A DNA stretch of 64,000 bases, taken from NCBI GenBank assembly GCA_001970955.1, contig MPUH01000159.1, forward strand, positions 1 through 64,000. The letters run 5' to 3'. Each line of letters starts with the position of its first letter. Position 1 is the first letter of the stretch. This document shows positions 18,512-27,327 of this stretch, piece after piece. The notes under the pieces are model-generated. The model was given only the letters and a program-made list of their open reading frames with translations. It was not told the DNA's origin and did not search any database. Source of the DNA: Stentor coeruleus. Lineage: Eukaryota; Ciliophora; Heterotrichea; Heterotrichida; Stentoridae. The translations under genes were made by a program, and so were the position numbers.

Positions 18512-20518
18512 TTAATTTATCATATAGTTTTCTTCATCGTCTATATCTAATATGAATACTTTTAACGCATAAGCATGGATTATTTGAGGAACTTGGAATA
18601 ATTGTTCAAGAAAATTTTCAAGACTTTTTCTTCGATTTTCGATTTCTGTTGAGTTGACAAGTGGGGCTACTGTTTTATGAGGAATTCCTGGGATGATAAT
18701 ATTAGTAATATTCAAATAGTTTAAATAACTGGAAATCATTGGGGATTGAAATCTTTTTGTTAGAAATGAATGAAGTTCATCGAATTCACGGAATCTTCTA
18801 GAAAAAGACCATTCACGTTTTTTGATGCTATTTAAAAATTTTGCTATTTTGACACTGTATTTTAAATAATGTCCTGAATCATCTATTTCAGGGAAACAAG
18901 CTATAGGATTAAAAAGTTTTATAGTATATTCAGGGATATTAATCGACCATATTTTATCAATTGTGGTCTCGATACCTAAAAACTGTAAACTTTCTTCAGT
19001 TAAAAATGCTAAATCATTCATAACATGGCTTAAATACTTTGTAAGCTGGACTTTTCTTTTAGTCAAAGCCTGCTCGTCGTTTTTGTTAAGGTTTTTCAAG
19101 TAGTTTTTACTTGGAAATTTTGGTAACCTTGCAGGATGTAAAGTTTTACACAAGTTCTTGTGGAAGTCAAGAATTTCATTGTATCTTTTATAACAGGAAC
19201 CATTAAGTGAAAGTAGTTGAAATGACCATGTTATTTCATATTCAACATGAGATCCGACTTGAATCCATTTTTCAATTTTTAAGTCAATATAAGTTTTCAA
19301 ATATCTAACTTCACCATCATCAGTATCAACAGTATCTCGATTGCCTCCAGTAAAATATTTTTCAATAATTGAGCATGAACGATGATCTAAAGAAGATAAA
19401 GTGACTTCATTTTTCAATGCATCTTCATTAAGAGTTAATAAATTGTTTTTATAAGGTTCGCCAATATGGTCAACAGTATCTCGATTGCCTCCAGTAAAAT
19501 ATTTTTCAATAATTGAGCATGAACGATGATCTAAAGAAGATAAAGTTACTTCATTTTTCAATGCATCTTCATTAAGAGTTAATAAATTGTTTTTATAAGG
19601 TTCGCCAATATTCAAAAAATCTAAAAATTCTGGTAAGAAAAACTCAGGGGTAACTAATGATGTTAGATAATCTGTTAGAATTTTCATTCTTTCATCAATA
19701 TCAAAAACTTTTATTTTAGGAAATGTAGGGATGTATAAATTCGGATATTCAGATTTTGGAAACCGTTGACTGATTACTTTGTCTAGATTGTCGAAATCTT
19801 GTATGTTTTTTTTCGACATATATGTGATGTTTTTTATTATAGAAACCACATTAAAGTAAGTTACTGACCTATTTTCTTCCTGTTTGATTTTATAAGACTT
19901 GATAGAAATTTTAGGATATTCTTGAACTTCATTTACTAAATCAAGTGCAATAGTTTTTCTTGTAGCTCTTCTAATGAAAGTATAATCGATTTCACCTATT
20001 GTTATAAACTCATTAGGGCGAAAAATCGCATATAAACTAAGAATTATACTTGAGATAATCTGTAGAGTATATGAAATGAAGATTCCTAGTATAACTTGGT
20101 TTTTTTTTGCATCAGAAGAAAAGAAAATTGATTCACTTATTAACAAGATTATGTAAATACCAACATTTGAAGGCCAGAAACTTCTATGTCCAGACCATCG
20201 CATAATTAGTCTTTTATTGTTTTCTATGATAGCTAAAACAAAAGATACTAACCAAGAGAGACCTAAAAGTGAGAAAAAGATTCCTCTAGATATCAAAATA
20301 TACCCTTCAACTTTGCCTATTATATACATGTCGACTATATGTAAAAAAGAGAGTATTGTCATCAAAAATGATAAAAACCATTTCAAGTATACATGCTTGT
20401 TGAAGACTATGTATTTATCTTTTCCATCATTTCTGTGCCTAAATAATCTTATTGCAGCATAGCTCATAAACCAAATCGGGATAGTTGACAAAATTATATA
20501 TTCATACAATAAGCACAT
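18512..20518 (-). CDS. Polytopic membrane protein with three PX domains
   Basis: 668 residues. Residues 1-170 contain about five hydrophobic helices separated by short charged loops, somewhat like the TMD0 of ABCC-type transporters but with no ABC domain following. Then come three PX (phosphoinositide-binding) domains: about 205-310 (ending LPEFLDFLNI), about 405-525 (ending TEESLQFLGIE) and about 530-660 (WSFSRRFREFDELHSFLTKRF, then RRKSLENFLEQLF). The third has the clearest RRFREFDEL basic motif and proline-rich PxxP-like stretch. A 48-residue segment between PX1 and PX2 is duplicated in tandem. The combination suggests an integral membrane protein that tethers to a second, phosphoinositide-marked membrane. 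I know no named family with this layout. Start ATG at 20518; stop TAA. Confidence 0.85.
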   Translation of the reverse strand: MCLLYEYIILSTIPIWFMSYAAIRLFRHRNDGKDKYIVFNKHVYLKWFLSFLMTILSFLHIVDMYIIGKVEGYILISRGIFFSLLGLSWLVSFVLAIIENNKRLIMRWSGHRSFWPSNVGIYIILLISESIFFSSDAKKNQVILGIFISYTLQIISSIILSLYAIFRPNEFITIGEIDYTFIRRATRKTIALDLVNEVQEYPKISIKSYKIKQEENRSVTYFNVVSIIKNITYMSKKNIQDFDNLDKVISQRFPKSEYPNLYIPTFPKIKVFDIDERMKILTDYLTSLVTPEFFLPEFLDFLNIGEPYKNNLLTLNEDALKNEVTLSSLDHRSCSIIEKYFTGGNRDTVDHIGEPYKNNLLTLNEDALKNEVTLSSLDHRSCSIIEKYFTGGNRDTVDTDDGEVRYLKTYIDLKIEKWIQVGSHVEYEITWSFQLLSLNGSCYKRYNEILDFHKNLCKTLHPARLPKFPSKNYLKNLNKNDEQALTKRKVQLTKYLSHVMNDLAFLTEESLQFLGIETTIDKIWSINIPEYTIKLFNPIACFPEIDDSGHYLKYSVKIAKFLNSIKKREWSFSRRFREFDELHSFLTKRFQSPMISSYLNYLNITNIIIPGIPHKTVAPLVNSTEIENRRKSLENFLEQLFQVPQIIHAYALKVFILDIDDEENYMIN
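19326..19611 (-). repeat. 144-bp in-frame tandem duplication in the PX protein
   Basis: Bases 19326-19467 and 19470-19611 are almost identical (one visible change, GTGACT versus GTTACT), with period 144 nt = 48 codons. The copies encode the same linker segment, around NNLLTLNEDALKNEVTLSS. There is no N at the junction. Confidence 0.9.
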
Positions 20519-20806
20519 TATAGTTTACCATTTACTTGAACTTATATTTCAAGTCAAGTATAAAATTAGATCGAATGTATTTTATTAGTTTATAATATTA
20601 ATTGTGATTTGAAAATATTTGTAAAATAAGAAAGAAATTGTTGTGATAAAGACCAAAAATATTTTAATTCTTTTAGAATTATTTGTAGAGGAATTTATAG
20701 TTTGATATGTATTTTTGTTGTGATTTAATCTATTGCAAGCTTAGGTTTTTATTAGAAGTTTATGGTTTAAGTTTAATACTTTAAATGCTCTTATAATATT
20801 TAAAGA
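20519..20806. promoter_or_regulatory. Divergent promoter region
   Basis: 288 bp between the start of the PX protein (minus) and the start at 20807 (plus). AT-rich with no coding potential; both promoters must lie here. Confidence 0.5.
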
Positions 20807-21242
20807 ATGGGTTGTGGAGCAGGGAAAAAAGTTATTCAAGAAACACGTTCAGTACAAGTAAAACAATATTTAGGAGAAGAATAAATTTCAGCTGAAAATC
20901 ATAACCCCAGATAAAACCGTAGTAGATTTTAAACACGATACAGATTACGATGAGCTTCCTCTAACAACTATTATGAACTTTTTACTTTTTAGCCATATTC
21001 ACGCTCAAACTTTCAATGCAAATTTTATATCAAAATACAACCCAAAACTAAAAAGATTCCAATACTTTATTCAAAGACTAGTAGGAGTTCCAATGGAAAA
21101 TGAAGATAATCCTTATGAAGGTAAACAATGGGTAGCTTACATAAACGATTCTCGCATGGAATGGGATCAAATTTGCGAAAACGAACTCTCAGTAAAACCA
21201 ACTGACAACTTGAAATTCTGTTTCGAGCTTATAAGTAATTAG
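20807..21242 (+). CDS. Small acylated protein of unknown function, one 16-nt intron
   Basis: The ATG at 20807 opens MGCGAGKKVIQETRSVQ, then a 16-nt intron (20858-20873). Removing it joins the frame through EKNKFQLKIITPDKTVVDF to the reading frame that ends at 21242, giving 139 residues. Without splicing the N-terminal exon stops at once. Gly2/Cys3 form a myristoylation/palmitoylation signal. The body looks like a compact alpha/beta domain ending WVAYINDSRMEWDQICENEL...FCFELISN; I do not recognise it. Total spliced length (420 nt) is a multiple of three, which supports the model. It converges with uL2 with 58 bp between stops. Confidence 0.78.
20858..20873 (+). other. 16-nt spliceosomal intron
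   Basis: GTAAAACAATATTTAG. Bounded by GTA and TAG, it is the only removal that joins the MGCGAGKK exon to the long downstream frame. Size and ends match heterotrich introns. Confidence 0.85.
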
Positions 21243-21300
21243 TTTTCATAATTCCTATTTTTAACTATAAATATTTGTGACTAAAGAGATAGTGAGTAAC

Positions 21301-22065
21301 TTAATCTTTAATTTCTTTCGCACCTCTAATTCTACCAGTACGCCTAGCAGCAACAAGACCAGCTTTCTGGCCTGGAGGAGCATCTCTTCTAACAGTACTT
21401 GGATGCCCAATATGTTGATGATTACCACCACCATGAGGATGTTCTACTGGATTCATAGCCACACCTCTAACTTTAGGCCAGCAATTTCTCTTAACTCTAT
21501 ATTTGTGATATGATCTTCCAGCTTTGAGTAATGGTTTATCATTTCTTCCACCACCTGCTACAATACCAACCATGGCTCTACATGATGAGTCAATTGCTTT
21601 TCTTGAACCACTTGGCAATTTAACACGAGTTTGTAACCCATCATCAGAGTGTCCAATAACTGTAGCTGTTGTTCCTGATGCCCTTCCAAGTGCTCCTCCA
21701 TCTCCAGCTCTTTCTTCTACATTGCAAACTTCTGTGCCTTCAGGAAGGTTGCCTACTGGTAAGACATTCCCGACCACTAGTTGAGCTTTTTTGCCACAGT
21801 AGACAAACTGTCCACTATACATTCCCTCTGTAGCTATGAAAGTCTCAATATGTTGTCTGTATCTATAAGGGTCTCTGAATAACACCTTAGCCAAAGGTGC
21901 ACCACGCCCTGGATCATGGATGATTTCTTTTACAACTCCTTTAATATAGCCATTGCGCTCAGCATAGTCTAGCACTCGGAACCCTGCAGCGCCCTTTCTG
22001 TGAGTCACATGGGCTCTGAATACGCTTCCTCGACCTTTCCTCTGAGCTCTTATTCTACGCCCCAT
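21301..22065 (-). CDS. RPL8: 60S ribosomal protein uL2 (RPL8)
   Basis: 254 residues, the normal length for eukaryotic uL2. It begins [19 protein letters not shown] as in other eukaryotes. The peptidyl-transferase-proximal loop [16 protein letters not shown] is intact, including the histidine that is hydroxylated in many species. RNA-binding Gly/Arg-rich segments ([30 protein letters not shown]) are conserved. The protein sits in the large subunit and bridges to the small subunit. No intron is visible. Codons appear more GC-rich than in neighbours, as expected for a highly expressed gene. Confidence 0.98.
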   Translation of the reverse strand: MGRRIRAQRKGRGSVFRAHVTHRKGAAGFRVLDYAERNGYIKGVVKEIIHDPGRGAPLAKVLFRDPYRYRQHIETFIATEGMYSGQFVYCGKKAQLVVGNVLPVGNLPEGTEVCNVEERAGDGGALGRASGTTATVIGHSDDGLQTRVKLPSGSRKAIDSSCRAMVGIVAGGGRNDKPLLKAGRSYHKYRVKRNCWPKVRGVAMNPVEHPHGGGNHQHIGHPSTVRRDAPPGQKAGLVAARRTGRIRGAKEIKD

Positions 22066-23075
22066 TTATTATCCAAAAACTTTACGGCTTATATTGAAGT
22101 ACATATAAGAAGATTTTACTTTGTTTTAGATTGTTGGACTTTGATTTTATAAACAAATGATTATTTATTGGAGAGATTAGATTGATGATTAAATGCTTGG
22201 ATGTTGTGTAATGAATAAGATAGGCTGGGTTATGAAAATACTTATGTAGTCAATGGATTTTATGTCAGATAACAGGATTTTTTTTGGTTTTGAAAATGTT
22301 TTTAGAACAGGTGGGTCGGTTTTAAGATTTTTGCGGATGTAAGAATTTTGTAAGCCGGGGTGCTTTTGCTGATTTTTATAGTGGGAGAATGATTTTTGAA
22401 TTATAATGAAAATGTGTTGCTTGTTTGGTGTGGATTATAAGATTTATCATGGCTGGTTAGAAAAAGGTTGAAAAATTAGGAAATTTTAGATTTGCGAATA
22501 GTTGCAAGTTTTTCGGCTTATATAATCTAGGAGGGGCTATAAAAAATATTATAGAAAGCTAGAAAGATCGAATTAAAGCTCATATGAGAGATATTTTTAT
22601 TATGCTAACATGATCTAGGAAGTAGAAAATAATTTATATCAAAACAAAATTAAATATTCTAAATCCAACCATAATTTATCATCAAAGTAATGAGATTATC
22701 TAAAATCGTCTTAATAAATACTATAAACACCAAAAGAAACTTAAAAATAATCCTAACTTCTACCACATATATAAACTAAACAACCCTAACTAAAATTAAA
22801 TTCAAAAAATTTCTTAAAAATTTAATCCTACATAATCTCCCTCTTCACTATTTTACTACTTTTATAAAACTAAACAATATTCACATACCACAATTTAATT
22901 TTCTACAGTAAATAAAAGTAATCATTAATTTTCTAAATATTCTAAATCAACCTCATAAACATTTTCCCAATCTCTATTTTTTTAATAATCTTCACAACAA
23001 ATACACATCCTTAGTTTATGATTAATCGTGAGAAATACGTATATACGACTTAGATAAATTGTCAATCTAACTTTA
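22066..23075. other. Intergenic, no gene seen
   Basis: About 1 kb between two minus-strand genes. The left half, adjoining the uL2 start, is G/T-rich on the plus strand, so A/C-rich in the sense of uL2. Around 22600-22700 the bias flips and the right half is A/C-rich on the plus strand. No reading frame, tRNA or other RNA could be recognised. Confidence 0.65.
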
Positions 23076-24131
23076 TTAATTGCACAGTTCCTTTAAAGTC
23101 GCAGAATTTGAATAAACTTTGAAAGAACTTGATGATGTGATATTAAGAGAAGTAGAACTTTCGATCCCACTACATTTAGTATTTTCTGCTTCAGCCATGA
23201 CACTCAACATATCAAACCTATGCTCTTTCGGCTTAGGGTTGATACTAGTAAAAGTTTTTTGCTTGTGTTTTTTCCCATTGTTTTGTTCTAATTTCCTAAC
23301 TGCAGCTCTAAGCCATTTAATATAATGATATTGTGGGGCTTTTTTTCTTATATCAATGACTTCTTCTTTCATTGTTACCTTTAAACACCTCCATATTTTT
23401 CTTAGAAGATCCCCTGGTACAGGCTTATCTTTGAACTCTTTACTTATTTTTTCCCAATCTCCCATATGCTTAGCCAAGGCTCGTAATAAAGCAAGTTTTT
23501 CTTGTGTGCATAATGACCCTGAAGGCGGAGGATCAATTTCTAGTATTTTAGCGGCGATTTTTTTTTCAGGACGTAAGCTTTTACACTCATCAGAAGATTT
23601 TTCTTTAAACATAAGTGCTTGTATTTGGACTTTTTTTCTCTCTAATGCATTATCAGGTACGTTTAGATTTTCCAAGAATCCAAGCATTTTCTGAACATTA
23701 TTATTGATTGGTATTACCTTGTTATAGATATTAAATCTTTGAGTCATGAGAATATCTTGCTCAGGGTCTTCTTTATTCATAACTAGGTCAAAGCGTTTTT
23801 TACATTCAGCGAATTCTGAATAGGAATTACTTTTCTTTTGCTTTTGTGGCTCTTGAACATATTCACGATATAAGTCAGTGTATTCTGTGTTGTTACAGAG
23901 ATCTGAAGGTTTGGTTGAAATATTCGACACGGGGATATCAAAGGCGTCGACTGTGAAAGGGTCAATTGTTTGGATGATTTGGTCTATAAATGCATTGAAC
24001 TTTTTGATTTTTTCTAGCTCCTCGGTTGTGATTGGTTTTTTCTTACTATCATCTTCCTTGATATTTGCCCGGAATCTCTAGGTGATAGTTACTTTTCTTG
24101 GAAGTCTTTGGTCTGAGAGCTTTTCTTTCAT
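23076..24131 (-). CDS. SANT/Myb-like domain protein, one 15-nt intron
   Basis: The start is ATG at 24131 (MKEKLSDQRLPRK), followed by a 15-nt intron (24078-24092) and then RFRANIKEDDSKKKP running in frame to 23076. That gives 346 residues; the spliced length of 1041 nt is divisible by three. An unspliced GTG start at 23930 would lose the N-terminal 62 residues. A SANT/Myb-like three-helix domain is visible in the middle (EKLALLRALAKHMGDWEKI, then PGDLLRKIWRCLKVTM), with the W/H spacing of the family. The tail is Ser-rich and basic (KHKQKTFTS), which suits a nuclear protein. A role in chromatin or transcription is inference from the domain only. I cannot name an orthologue. Confidence 0.78.
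24078..24092 (-). other. 15-nt spliceosomal intron
   Basis: Sense strand GTAACTATCACCTAG. It contains an in-frame TAG; its removal fuses a short ATG-started exon to the long frame. Confidence 0.82.
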
Positions 24132-25156
24132 TGTAAATATGGATAGCTATTATCATTCCTTATAAAGATAAACTGCAAGCCGCTTTTGTCCTGGGAAGAC
24201 CTTTAAAAAGCTCAAATATTATACAAAAATTGAAGTGAGGTTTAGAATTATTGAAATATGAAGGAATTAAATGTTTTAACAACTTTTGTGTAAAAGCTTG
24301 GCAAAATGATAAAAATATTAGAATTTTGACTTGAAATGGTTTCTTGAAAGATATGGGAAGTTTGTTTAATAGTTTTTCTGATAGGTGTTGTTTACAGATA
24401 AAAAATAGAATGGAAAAAACAAAAAACAGAAAAAGTTTATATTAATGAAGATTGAGACTATAAAAGTTAGAAAAAGTTAAGATAAATTTAAGGTTATCAT
24501 ATAATTGATAGTGAAAAATAATAAATAAATATATAAAGACTAAGTCATTTAAAGTCAACAATTGTTTTAGGCAAATTCTCTGATTTGATTGCAAAAAATC
24601 TCTAATCGCAATGTTTATAATAAACCAATACTACTAAGGTAGAAAATTGATAAATCTTCATCATCAGATTCATTTTTAACTGTAAAGCTGATATGAATAT
24701 ATAATCATCCTAATAAAAACTCCCAAGTTAATTTTCTTTATACAAACCAAAGAAACACAATAATTTTTCTGCGAATAATTTCCTAGTCTCACAAATACTT
24801 AAATTTAAAATTACAATTATTTAAATATATCATCCCACTCTATTTCACAAAGATTTAAAATTCAAAAAACACAAGCACCTCCTTAAAAAACCTAAACTTC
24901 TAATAAACCCAAAAATCCGATCTAAAAAATTACTAAAACACAAGAATTTCCAAAAAGCCACGGCAATTTACCCTAATAATATTTTCACTATCCTCACAAT
25001 ATTTATATATTTACTAAAAACATCTTTCAATTCTAGTCCAGTTACTCTTATACAACAGCAAATATCACAGTGAACAATGTTAAAAGGACTGATTTCTATA
25101 TGAAAAATTAAGTCTAACCTAATATATTTGTATTCAGTTCATTTTTGTCCATAAAT
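24132..25156. other. Divergent intergenic region, no gene seen
   Basis: About 1 kb between the SANT gene start and the eL21 start. The left half is G/T-rich and the right half, from about 24680, is strongly A/C-rich on the plus strand (for example AACACAAGCACCTCC). Thus each gene has an A/C-rich 5' flank in its own sense. The switch near 24600 may mark the boundary of two promoters. Confidence 0.65.
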
Positions 25157-25627
25157 ATGCCTCATCACCGTGGTTATAGAGCCAAGACACGAGACCTTTT
25201 TTCTAGGCCTTTTAGACGTCATGGTCAAGCCCCGTTAGGCAAATTGATGGCTAATTTCCATCGTGGAGACTTTGTTGATATCAAGGTAGACGGCTCAGTT
25301 CACAAAGGAATGCCGTACAAGTTTTATCACGGCAGGACAGGTAGAGTCTTTAATGTTACTCCTCATGCTATTGGTGTTATAGTGAATAAGCAAGTCAGAA
25401 GCCGAATAGTCAAGAAGAAAATACATGCTAGACCAGAGCATATCCAACTAAGCAGGTGTCGTGAAGAGTTTTTAAAAAGAGTAAAAGCTAATGAAATAGC
25501 TAAAAAAGAAGGAAAATCAAGTAAATTGATAAGACAACCCAAAGGCCCAATTGAAGCACACTTTGTTGACACCAAGGCAACTAAGATCATCCAGCAAAGC
25601 CCTCCTCTTTACAAACTCATTATTTAG
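25157..25627 (+). CDS. RPL21: 60S ribosomal protein eL21 (RPL21)
   Basis: 156 residues from ATG 25157 (MPHHRGYRAKTRDLFSRPF); an in-frame TTG 12 bases upstream is not a start. Family hallmarks are the RRHGQAPL turn, GDFVDIKVDGSVHKGMP, HGRTGRVFNVTPHAIGVIVNKQV and the ARPEHIQLSRCREEFLKRVK segment. eL21 lies near the central protuberance and 5S rRNA of the large subunit. The C-terminal REAHFV-like block reads IEAHFVDTK here. No intron. The long A/C-rich 5' flank resembles that of uL2. Confidence 0.97.
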   Translation: MPHHRGYRAKTRDLFSRPFRRHGQAPLGKLMANFHRGDFVDIKVDGSVHKGMPYKFYHGRTGRVFNVTPHAIGVIVNKQVRSRIVKKKIHARPEHIQLSRCREEFLKRVKANEIAKKEGKSSKLIRQPKGPIEAHFVDTKATKIIQQSPPLYKLII

Positions 25628-26135
25628 ACTCTATAAATGGTTTTTAAGCCTTTTGAAGTAAGAATTTGTTTGATGAATTTTAGGTGAATATGAGTGAGGA
25701 AGGAGATTTTAAGTTTTAGTGGTTGACAAAAAATTTGGAAATATTTTAGGATTTTTTTATGAGTTTGTTTTTTTGCGAATAAATCGCTTTTGTATGTGGT
25801 TAAGTAATTTATTATTTTTGATGATTTTATGTGTAATCATTATGGTTTAGTTTTAGGTTTTTGTTTTGGGATTAGTGGCTTTTTTATGTAAAATTTAGCA
25901 TGTTTTATATAATTCTCTTGAGAGAAATAGGATGAGTTATCTATTGGATTTTTTTTTCTCAGTTGTCTTATTTGGCGTGGATTAAAATTTTTAGGTGATT
26001 TATAAAATATCAAACAAGAAAAAGCATCCAATCAACAAAAATTCCTAAAACACAAAACTTTTCTTAAAAAAAAATATTCCAAGTTCATACTTATAATCTT
26101 GAATCAAGCCATACCTTTTTAAGCCTGTAAAATAA
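25628..26135. other. Intergenic between two plus-strand genes
   Basis: The first 300 bp after eL21 are G/T-rich and the last 150 bp before the next start are A/C-rich on the plus strand, giving a clear compositional switch near 25970. No gene seen. Confidence 0.65.
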
Positions 26136-27326
26136 ATGGTTTTTAAATCTTTGAAAAGGTTTAACTCTTTCGCGTGGGAAGACCCTCTAATGTTATCCCG
26201 AAGGTTTACCGAAGAAGAGACTCTAATCTGGAACTCAGCCAGAGATTTTGCCCAAAGCACGTTACAGCCAAGAATCGTAAAAGCATTCAATAACGAAACA
26301 GTAGATAGAGAAATTCTAAGAGAAATGGGTCAAAGAGGCTTTTTAGGATGTACTCAAAAGGATTATGGTTTACCAGGGACTTCATACGTATCATATGGTT
26401 TAATAAACCGTGAAATTGAAGCAGTAGATAGCGCATATAGATCAGCCTTAAGTGTACAAAGTGGTTTAGTTATCTACCCAATAATGACTTATGCAAATAA
26501 AGAAATCAAAGATAAATTCATACCAGGATTAGCATCAGGAGAACTTGTTGGATGTTTTGGACTTACTGAACCTAACCATGGATCAAATCCTTCAGGAATG
26601 GAAACACATTCAAAAAAAGTTGGGGCCAAATACATACTTACAGGTTCTAAAACATGGATTTCTCATTCACCAATAGCTGATGTTTTTGTTGTGTGGGCCA
26701 GAAATGAAAACAAAGAAATTGAAGGTTTTGTCTTAGAAAAGGGTTGGCCAGGACTTACAGCTCCACGTATAGATGGTAAACTTTCTTTAAGAGCTAGTGT
26801 AACAGGTATGATTATGATGGATAATGTTGAGGTTCCAGAATCATATAAACTTAATGTCAAAGGTCTTAAAGGGCCTATGTCATGTTTGAATCAAGCTCGT
26901 TTTGGAATTTCATGGGGTTCTTTAGGTGCAGCTGAAACATGTTATAAAATAGCTCGTTCATATACAATGGAAAGGAAGCAATTTGATAGACCATTAGCTC
27001 AAAACCAGCTTATTCAGAAAAAACTAGCTGATATGGCAACTGAATTAGCTTTAGGGTTTTCTGGTGTTTATGAAGTTTCAAGACTGAAAGAAGAAGGAAA
27101 ACTAGCCCCTGAAATGATTTCTTTAGTTAAAAGAAACTCTTGTCTTAAAGCATTAGCAATTGCTAGAGAAGCTAGGGATATGCTTGGAGGAAATGGAATT
27201 GTTGATGAATATCATGTGATTCGACATATGCTTAATTTGGAAACAGTGAATACTTATGAAGGAACGGCAGACATACATGCCCTGATAATAGGTAGGGCAA
27301 TAACTGGATTGCAAGCATTTAAGTAG
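26136..27326 (+). CDS. GCDH: Glutaryl-CoA dehydrogenase, mitochondrial
   Basis: 396 residues. An acyl-CoA dehydrogenase of the glutaryl-CoA type, which converts glutaryl-CoA to crotonyl-CoA with FAD in lysine and tryptophan breakdown. Diagnostic stretches shared with known GCDH are [74 protein letters not shown] and [17 protein letters not shown]. The catalytic base is the Glu in NTYEGT near the C-terminus, and the substrate-carboxylate arginine region (GYR/AYR) is present. The N-terminus ([14 protein letters not shown]) is basic and could be a short mitochondrial presequence. Its stop lies one base from the stop of the converging histidyl-tRNA synthetase. Confidence 0.96.
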   Translation: MVFKSLKRFNSFAWEDPLMLSRRFTEEETLIWNSARDFAQSTLQPRIVKAFNNETVDREILREMGQRGFLGCTQKDYGLPGTSYVSYGLINREIEAVDSAYRSALSVQSGLVIYPIMTYANKEIKDKFIPGLASGELVGCFGLTEPNHGSNPSGMETHSKKVGAKYILTGSKTWISHSPIADVFVVWARNENKEIEGFVLEKGWPGLTAPRIDGKLSLRASVTGMIMMDNVEVPESYKLNVKGLKGPMSCLNQARFGISWGSLGAAETCYKIARSYTMERKQFDRPLAQNQLIQKKLADMATELALGFSGVYEVSRLKEEGKLAPEMISLVKRNSCLKALAIAREARDMLGGNGIVDEYHVIRHMLNLETVNTYEGTADIHALIIGRAITGLQAFK

Positions 27327-27327
27327 A

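Noticed and set aside
23930-23930. GTG start for the SANT-like gene
   Set aside because: The frame continues upstream and joins an ATG exon through a 15-nt GTA...TAG intron.
25145-25156. TTG start 12 bases upstream of eL21
   Set aside because: The ATG at 25157 gives a normal eL21 N-terminus; non-ATG starts are not needed.
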